A stretch of 18,935 bases of DNA, taken from assembly GCA_023436825.1 (NCBI GenBank), contig JAEZHS010000230.1, positions 1 to 18,935 of the forward strand, given 5' to 3'. Positions 14,534 through 18,935 of the stretch are shown here, one piece after another; the stretch's first letter is position 1; each line of letters begins with the position of its first letter. The notes under the pieces are model-generated. The model searched no databases. It was not told the DNA's origin and saw only the letters and a list, made by a program, of their open reading frames with translations. Origin of the DNA: Pseudomonadota bacterium. GTDB lineage: Bacteria; Pseudomonadota; Alphaproteobacteria; Reyranellales; Reyranellaceae. A program made the position numbers and the translations under genes.

Positions 14534-15680
14534 TCCGGCCATCGCCGCCGGTCTCTGGCGTTCGCTGCTGCCCATCTTCGCCGCCTGTGCGGCGATCGGA
14601 CTGCAGGCGGGGGTCGCCATGCCGCTGGTGCCGCTGGCGCTCGAGCGACGCGGCGTCGACAAGTTCACCATCGGCGTGATCGCCGCGGGCTGGGCCGTCG
14701 GCATGCTGCTGACCGCGCCGCACATCCCGCGCCTGGCCGCACGCTTCGGCGCCGTCCCCTTCATCATCGGCGCGGTGGTCGCGGGGTCGGCGCTGACGGT
14801 CGGCTACACGCTCACCGACAGCCTCGTCGCCTGGTTCGTCTTCACCTTCCTGCACGGCGTGGTGGGCGGCGTGCCGTGGATCGTGAGCGAGATCTGGATG
14901 AACGTCGTCGTCGAGGAGAAGCGCCGCGGACGGGTCATGGCCGTCTATGCCATCCTGATGGCGCTCGGCCTCGGACTGGGGCCATTGGTGCTGCAGGTCG
15001 TGGGCGTCTACGGGCCCAAGCCGTTCCTCACCTGCGCGGTGCTCGCCCTGTTGGTCGCCGTGCCGTTGCTGCCCTACTGGAGGACGGCGCCGAAGATCGA
15101 GCATCATGCCGACAGCGGCTACATGCTGGTGATCGTCGGTGCGCCGCTCGCCATGCTGGCGGGCTTCGCCTGCGGCCTGGGCGAGCAGGTCGCGTTCAGT
15201 TTCCTGCCGGTCTTTGCGGTCGGCGCCGGCGTGTCGCCGGAGACCGGCGCGCTCTGGCTGTCGACCTTCGTGATCGGCAACGTGGTCCTGCAATGGCCGA
15301 TCGGCTGGATGGCCGATCACTTCGACCGCCGCGCCGTGCTGGCAGGCTGTACCCTGGCGAGCGCGTTGCTGGTGCTGCTGCTCTCGGCGGTGCCGGCGCA
15401 GTCTCTGCTGGTGATCGCGGTGATCGCGCTGTGGGGCGGGCTGTCGTTTGCCATCTATCCGGTCGGCCTCGCGTTGCTCGGCCAGCGCTTCGGCGGCGGC
15501 GACATCGCGCGTGCCAATACCGCGTTCAGCATGCTCTACATCGTCGGCGGCCTGGTCGGCCGGCCGCTGGCGGGCGCGGCTATGGATGCGGTGGGCGATC
15601 CCGGTCTGGGCTGGACACTGGCGGTGTTCTACGCCATCGCCGCTGTCGCCGCCTTGCTGGCGTTCCACCGGCGCCGCTGA
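14520..15680 (+). CDS. MFS transporter
   Basis: 386-residue inner-membrane major-facilitator protein; hydrophobic segments along its length are consistent with 12 helices. The open frame begins at 14334, but that part lies inside the exporter gene; GTG at 14520 is the likely start because GAGGGA at 14507-14512 precedes it by seven bases and the first helix (LLPIFAACAAIGLQAGVAM) follows. It overlaps the exporter stop by 14 bases, so translation is probably coupled. Visible MFS features are the loop motif between helices 2 and 3 (APHIPRLAARFGAVP), EEKRRGRVMAVYAILMALG near the domain-half junction, and the second-half repeat GWMADHFDRRAVLAG. The substrate is unknown; a drug or metabolite efflux role is guessed from the family. 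Confidence 0.88.
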   Translation: MSPTNPAIAAGLWRSLLPIFAACAAIGLQAGVAMPLVPLALERRGVDKFTIGVIAAGWAVGMLLTAPHIPRLAARFGAVPFIIGAVVAGSALTVGYTLTDSLVAWFVFTFLHGVVGGVPWIVSEIWMNVVVEEKRRGRVMAVYAILMALGLGLGPLVLQVVGVYGPKPFLTCAVLALLVAVPLLPYWRTAPKIEHHADSGYMLVIVGAPLAMLAGFACGLGEQVAFSFLPVFAVGAGVSPETGALWLSTFVIGNVVLQWPIGWMADHFDRRAVLAGCTLASALLVLLLSAVPAQSLLVIAVIALWGGLSFAIYPVGLALLGQRFGGGDIARANTAFSMLYIVGGLVGRPLAGAAMDAVGDPGLGWTLAVFYAIAAVAALLAFHRRR

Positions 15681-15695
15681 TAAGGCTGCTTCAGC

Positions 15696-16667
15696 ATGAC
15701 AGTCGACCCGCTGCTCGAGCCGCTGCTGGCCGGCGACCGCCGCGCACTTTCCCAGGCCATCACCCTGATCGAATCGACCCGCTCCGACCATCGCGAGCGC
15801 GCCGACGCGCTGCTCGGCGCCCTGCTGCCGCATACCGGCAAGTCTGTGCGGCTCGGCATCACCGGTGTGCCCGGCGTCGGCAAGTCGACCTTCATCGAGC
15901 GCTTCGGGCTGTCGTTGCTCGAGCGCGGACGCTCGCTGGCCGTGCTCGCCATCGATCCGTCGTCCAAGCGCGGCGGCGGCTCGATCCTGGGTGACAAGAC
16001 GCGCATGGAGGAGCTGTCGCGTCGGCACGGCGCCTTCATCCGGCCCTCGCCCGCCGGCGCGACCCTGGGCGGCGTGGCGCGGCGCACGCGCGAGACCATG
16101 CTGCTGGTCGAGGCGGCGGGCTTCGACACGGTGGTCGTCGAGACCGTCGGCGTCGGCCAGTCGGAAACCGCGGTCGCCGACATGGTCGACATGTTCATCG
16201 TCCTGCTGCTGCCGGCGGGCGGCGACGACTTGCAGGGCATCAAGCGCGGCGTCATCGAGCTTGCCGACCTGATCGTGGTCAACAAGGCCGACGGCGACCT
16301 TCTGGCCACCGCCAAGCGCTCGGCGTCGGACTACCAGCATGCGCTGCGCATGCTGCGCTCGCCGACCGCGGGCTGGACGCCCGAGGTCGCGACCGCGTCG
16401 GCCCTCACGGGCGGCGGGGTGGCCGAGGTCTGGCAGGTCATCGAGCGCTTCCTGGCGGCGGTGGGCGACAAGGGCGTCGCTCGCCGCCGGGCCGACCAGG
16501 CGCGCGCCTGGATGTGGAACGAGGTGGGGGAAACCCTGCTGACGGAGTTGCGCAAGCACCCCGGGGTGAAGAAGCTGGTGACGGGCCTCGAGCGCGAGGT
16601 CGAAGCCGGCCGCGCAACCCCCGCCGCCGCGGCCCGTCGTATGCTAGAGGCTTTCCATGGCCGCTAA
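15696..16667 (+). CDS. meaB: MeaB/ArgK-type GTPase, methylmalonyl-CoA mutase chaperone
   Basis: 323-residue G3E-family GTPase that guards and reloads B12 in methylmalonyl-CoA mutase. Motifs: P-loop GVPGVGKST (57-65), the Mg/switch region [20 protein letters not shown] (85-104), ETVGVGQSE (149-157), the MeaB-typical [13 protein letters not shown] (176-188), and the guanine-specificity NKAD (196-199). The C-terminal dimerisation region contains [11 protein letters not shown], as expected. ATG 15696 has AAGG ten bases upstream, 15 bases after the MFS gene. The mutase itself is not in the window. The cobT gene for B12 synthesis lies only about 2 kb to the right. Its stop overlaps the next gene start by 11 bases. 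Confidence 0.93.
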   Translation: MTVDPLLEPLLAGDRRALSQAITLIESTRSDHRERADALLGALLPHTGKSVRLGITGVPGVGKSTFIERFGLSLLERGRSLAVLAIDPSSKRGGGSILGDKTRMEELSRRHGAFIRPSPAGATLGGVARRTRETMLLVEAAGFDTVVVETVGVGQSETAVADMVDMFIVLLLPAGGDDLQGIKRGVIELADLIVVNKADGDLLATAKRSASDYQHALRMLRSPTAGWTPEVATASALTGGGVAEVWQVIERFLAAVGDKGVARRRADQARAWMWNEVGETLLTELRKHPGVKKLVTGLEREVEAGRATPAAAARRMLEAFHGR

Positions 16668-17142
16668 GTCCTTCGTCCGCCGTGCCCGCCGTGCCGCCGC
16701 CCAGCAGCAGGAGCTGCCGTTCTGGAAGCGCAAGACGCTGGCCCAGATGTCCAAGCAGGAGTGGGAATCGCTCTGCGACGGCTGCGGCATGTGCTGCGTC
16801 AACAAGCTCGAATACGAGGGGACCGGCGAACTCGCCCAGACCGACACCTGCTGCAAACTTCTGGACCCCAGGACGGCGCGCTGCCGGGACTACAAGAACC
16901 GCAAGAAGATCGTGCCGGACTGCATCCAACTCACCCCAAGCGTAGTGGCCAAGATGGACTGGCTCCCCAAGACCTGTGGTTACCGTCTGGTCCACTTCAA
17001 GCAGGACCTCTACTGGTGGCACCCCCTGGTCTCCGGGGATCCGGAAACCGTGCATGCGGCGGGAATCTCGGCCCGCGGGCGGGTGATTCCGGAGGATCAG
17101 GTCGAGGATATCACCGAGCGGGTGGTGGACTGGTTCGCGTAA
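16657..17142 (+). CDS. UPF0260 (YcgN-like) cysteine-cluster protein
   Basis: 161-residue member of UPF0260, within the YkgJ-type cysteine-cluster proteins thought to bind zinc or iron. Conserved pattern is clear: [15 protein letters not shown] at 22-36, [13 protein letters not shown] at 40-52 (Cys40, 43, 46, 47), CCKLLD at 65-70, CRDY at 76-79, PDCIQLTP at 87-94, [10 protein letters not shown] at 101-110 and HPLVSGD near 122-128. Nine cysteines in all suit a metal site. The function is not known. ATG 16657 lies inside the end of meaB (11-base overlap), indicating coupled translation. Residues 1-18 form a basic extension ([15 protein letters not shown]) beyond the usual start of similarity. 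Confidence 0.93.
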   Translation: MAAKSFVRRARRAAAQQQELPFWKRKTLAQMSKQEWESLCDGCGMCCVNKLEYEGTGELAQTDTCCKLLDPRTARCRDYKNRKKIVPDCIQLTPSVVAKMDWLPKTCGYRLVHFKQDLYWWHPLVSGDPETVHAAGISARGRVIPEDQVEDITERVVDWFA

Positions 17143-17164
17143 CCGTGAACGGCGTCAGGGCGGG

Positions 17165-17193
17165 TTGACGGGGATGCGTCGGACCCTTAAAAA
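17165..17193 (+). promoter_or_regulatory. Putative rpmB promoter
   Basis: TTGACG (17165-17170) and TAAAAA (17188-17193) are spaced by 17 bases. TTGACG is a strong alphaproteobacterial -35 form as seen at ribosomal genes. Transcription would begin about 17200, giving a leader of some 40 bases before rpmB. It lies just after the UPF0260 stop. Called by eye. Confidence 0.45.
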
Positions 17194-17201
17194 GCCGGCC
17201 T

Positions 17202-17219
17202 TCCCGCCCTCCGGCGGGA
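17202..17219 (+). repeat. Leader hairpin before rpmB
   Basis: TCCCGCC (17202-17208), loop CTCC, GGCGGGA (17213-17219): a perfect 7-bp stem at the very 5' end of the predicted rpmB transcript. It could stabilise the mRNA or take part in ribosomal-protein feedback. A terminator for the upstream genes is the alternative, but the following TCGTTATTT is a poor U-run and the stem would then follow the promoter. Confidence 0.5.
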
Positions 17220-17241
17220 TCGTTATTTAGCGGAAACCGCC

Positions 17242-17547
17242 ATGCCTCGTCGTTGCGCCCTGTCGGGCAAGTCCGTGCAATACGGCAACAATGTGAGCCA
17301 CGCCAACAACAAGACCCGGCGCCGGTTCATGTCCAACCTGCAGGTCGCCTCGGTCCTGTCGGACGCCCTCGGCCATTCCGTCCGCCTGCGCCTGACCCCG
17401 CGCGGCATCAAGACCATCGAGCACAATGGCGGCATCGACGCCTACCTGCTGGGCACCAACGCCAGCAAGCTCAGCCCCGAGATGAAGGTGCTGAAGCGCC
17501 GAGTGGTCACGGCCAAGGCCAAGAAGGATGCCAAGAAGGCCGCGTAA
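17242..17547 (+). CDS. rpmB: 50S ribosomal protein L28
   Basis: 101-residue large-subunit ribosomal protein of the long alphaproteobacterial form (L28 is about 78 residues in E. coli). The start PRRCALSGKSVQYGNNVSHA carries the L28 N-terminal pattern, followed by KTRRRFMSNLQ and a basic body; the lysine/alanine tail (AKAKKDAKKAA) is the extension usual in this class. A single Cys5 is present and the paired CxxC zinc motif of some L28 forms is absent. ATG 17242 follows a short GCGGAAA ribosome site. It is monocistronic: its own promoter and leader hairpin upstream and a strong terminator overlapping its last codons. Highly expressed in growing cells (family knowledge). Confidence 0.97.
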   Translation: MPRRCALSGKSVQYGNNVSHANNKTRRRFMSNLQVASVLSDALGHSVRLRLTPRGIKTIEHNGGIDAYLLGTNASKLSPEMKVLKRRVVTAKAKKDAKKAA

Positions 17548-17558
17548 GCGGCCTTTTT
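17536..17558 (+). terminator. Rho-independent terminator of rpmB, stop codon in the loop
   Basis: AAGGCCGC (17536-17543), loop GTAA containing the rpmB TAA (17545-17547), GCGGCCTT (17548-17555), then TTT and an AT-rich tail. The 8-bp GC-rich stem plus U-run (17554-17558) is a textbook terminator. The left arm encodes the last residues of L28. The same T-run carries the stop codon (17557-17559) of the convergent phytase-like gene. Confidence 0.9.
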
Positions 17559-18558
17559 ATTTGGCCAGCTCGAACAGCAGCAGGATGTTGCGCTGAAGCG
17601 GATTGAAGTTGTCGTCCGAGATCAGCCAGAGCAGTGTCTCGCCGCGCGGCCCCCGGGTCGCCGCGATGCCCTCCAGATTGTCGACCGCGTAGGGCGAGGC
17701 GAGCCGCGCCAGCTCATCGGCCTGCACCGTGCCGCCGGGCACGAGCTGGCTGGCGTCGAAGCGCATGATCCGGCAGCGGACGCCGCGGGCGAAGTCGAAG
17801 GCGCGCTCAAGCACGGCGTACGAGCCGTCGGGCAGTCTCGCAATGGCGGTTGGCCGGAAGTCGGGGATGGTAGCGTAGCTGAAGGAGCGCCATTGGTAGC
17901 GACCGCCGGCCGACGGCGTGCCGATCCAGCCCATCGCCGTGCCGGCCCGCTCGCCGTATTCCTCGCTGATGGCGATGACGCGGCCGTCGTCGAGCGCGGT
18001 CAGGGCCTCGATGCCGCCGTTGGGCGGCTGGCGGCCGATCTCGGCCGGGCCTTCGACCGGCGCCGGCGTCGCGGTCAGGGTGCGGTAGCGCCACAGCCGG
18101 TGATCGCGTTCGAAGGCGACCAGCCACGAGCCGTCGGGCAGGCGGGCCATCGCCTCGGCGTCGGCCTCGGCCTTGCTTGCGATCAGCCGGCCGTCCAGCC
18201 CATGGAGCTGGCCGATGCGGGCGTTGGTGAGGCCCGCGAGATTGGCCTCACCGTCATACCCGATGGTGGCGGTGAGCCAGGCGCCCTCGTCGGAGACCGA
18301 GGTCAGCGTCCGGCCGTCGGGCGAGATGTGCAAGTCCGACCAGCCGCCGAAGTGGCGCGACGTGGCGGTCATCATGATGCCGCCGCGCCAGACCAGCCGG
18401 CCGATGATCTTGGCCGACGGATCGTCGATCTTGAAGGGCTGCGAGGCGCTCCTGATCTCGAGCGTCTGCTCCTGCGCCACCGCCGGCCCCGGCGAGGCGC
18501 CGGCACAGGCGCCCGCCAACAGGCAGACGACGAACAGAGATCGCAGGATGACGTGCAA
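17557..18558 (-). CDS. Secreted esterase-like / phytase-like family protein
   Basis: 333-residue exported protein of the phytase-like (PF13449) beta-propeller family, often named esterase-like activity of phytase family protein. Repeated propeller strands are visible: GGWSDLHISPDGRTLTSVSD (about 71-90), DAEAMARLPDGSWLVAFERD (132-151), NGGIEALTALDDGR, RPTAIARLPDGSYAVLERA (234-252), and the closing NLEGIAATRG and ISDDNFNPLQRN. The N-terminus is a signal peptide (LRSLFVVCLLAGACAG, likely cut after AVA near residue 28; the LAGAC stretch is a weak lipobox alternative). The start is TTG at 18558, two bases after the cobT stop; no ATG or GTG fits and this start gives the full signal peptide. No Shine-Dalgarno site is seen, so coupling to cobT is likely. 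Substrate unknown. Confidence 0.87.
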   Translation of the reverse strand: MHVILRSLFVVCLLAGACAGASPGPAVAQEQTLEIRSASQPFKIDDPSAKIIGRLVWRGGIMMTATSRHFGGWSDLHISPDGRTLTSVSDEGAWLTATIGYDGEANLAGLTNARIGQLHGLDGRLIASKAEADAEAMARLPDGSWLVAFERDHRLWRYRTLTATPAPVEGPAEIGRQPPNGGIEALTALDDGRVIAISEEYGERAGTAMGWIGTPSAGGRYQWRSFSYATIPDFRPTAIARLPDGSYAVLERAFDFARGVRCRIMRFDASQLVPGGTVQADELARLASPYAVDNLEGIAATRGPRGETLLWLISDDNFNPLQRNILLLFELAK

Positions 18559-18560
18559 GA

Positions 18561-18935
18561 TCAGGCGGCGCGACGGCCCGACTTGCCGGCGGGTGCCTTG
18601 CCGCCCTTGCCGCCTCGCGGCGCACGTGCCGCGCGGATGTCCTTGAGCTCTTCCTCGTCGAACAGCGAGGCGAGCTGCTCCATCATCGTGCCGCCGAGCT
18701 GGTCGGCGTCGACGATGGTGACGGCGCGGCGATAGTAGCGCGTGACGTCGTGGCCGATGCCGATGGCGATCAGCTCGATCGGCGAGCGCGTCTCGATCCA
18801 GTCGATGACGTCGCGCAGGTGCCGCTCGAGATAGTTCCCCGGATTGACCGACAGAGTCGAATCGTCGACCGGCGCTCCGTCGGAGATCATCATCAGGATG
18901 CGCCGCTGCTCGGGCCGGGCCAGGAGGCGCTTGTG
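18561..18935 (-). CDS. cobT: Cobaltochelatase subunit CobT (C-terminal part)
   Basis: Last 124 residues of CobT, the VWA-domain partner of the AAA+ protein CobS; together with CobN they insert cobalt into hydrogenobyrinic acid diamide in aerobic B12 synthesis. The frame is open to the right window edge, so the acidic and central parts and the first VWA motif lie outside. Clear CobT signatures: [51 protein letters not shown] and [15 protein letters not shown]. After [10 protein letters not shown] the protein carries a basic Gly/Lys/Ala tail (about 25 residues) that goes beyond the end of CobT as I recall it. The stop TGA (18563-18561) is two bases from the next gene start. Confidence 0.95.
   Translation of the reverse strand, partial: HKRLLARPEQRRILMMISDGAPVDDSTLSVNPGNYLERHLRDVIDWIETRSPIELIAIGIGHDVTRYYRRAVTIVDADQLGGTMMEQLASLFDEEELKDIRAARAPRGGKGGKAPAGKSGRRAA

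Noticed and set aside
14331..16559. 742-codon open frame on the - strand across the MFS and meaB genes
   Set aside because: Antisense to well supported genes, rich in His/Arg/Gln/Asp, no recognisable domain.

Overview
The window reads as a chromosomal segment of a high-GC alphaproteobacterium, probably Rhizobiales or Rhodospirillales (Reyranella/Bradyrhizobium-like). The evidence is GC-rich codon use throughout, a rpmB - phytase-like - cobT group of alphaproteobacterial type, the UPF0260 and DUF3108 families, and a LIV-type ABC operon next to catabolic genes. Placement is inference; no rRNA or other taxonomic marker is present. No tRNA, rRNA, CRISPR array or intact insertion sequence was found.

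Left part (1-8995, + strand) looks like one accessory catabolic operon. A LIV-type ABC importer comes first: the C-terminal part of the periplasmic binding protein, then two permeases and two ATPases joined by tiny or 4-base overlaps. Three enzymes follow closely: a 347-residue NicX/M29-like metalloenzyme, an 836-residue N,N-dimethylformamidase-like protein, and a CaiB/BaiF (family III) CoA-transferase. The dimethylformamidase-like gene is the most striking item. Its first ~110 residues resemble the separate small subunit of known DMFases and the rest is the large subunit, so both subunits appear fused. Together the genes suggest uptake of a small nitrogen-containing compound, ring or C-N bond cleavage, amide hydrolysis and CoA transfer. 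The substrate cannot be read from sequence.

Middle part (9002-11725, mainly - strand) holds an alpha/beta hydrolase, converging on the operon, and a type I methionine aminopeptidase. Between them lies a promoter-like site overlapped by a perfect 7-bp inverted repeat. About 1 kb of decayed sequence follows, with a frameshifted remnant of an unidentified protein, a probable LysR C-terminal remnant, a 17-bp palindrome and no intact gene. This looks like the scar between accessory and core regions.

Right part (11726-18935) is mostly core. A DUF3108 periplasmic protein (-) diverges from a + strand run: Atm1-type ABC exporter, MFS transporter (overlapping), MeaB GTPase and a UPF0260 cysteine-cluster protein (overlapping meaB). 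rpmB (L28) follows with its own promoter, a leader hairpin and a strong terminator whose loop contains its stop codon. Converging from the right are a phytase-like/esterase-like secreted protein (TTG start) and the C-terminus of cobT, which runs off the window.
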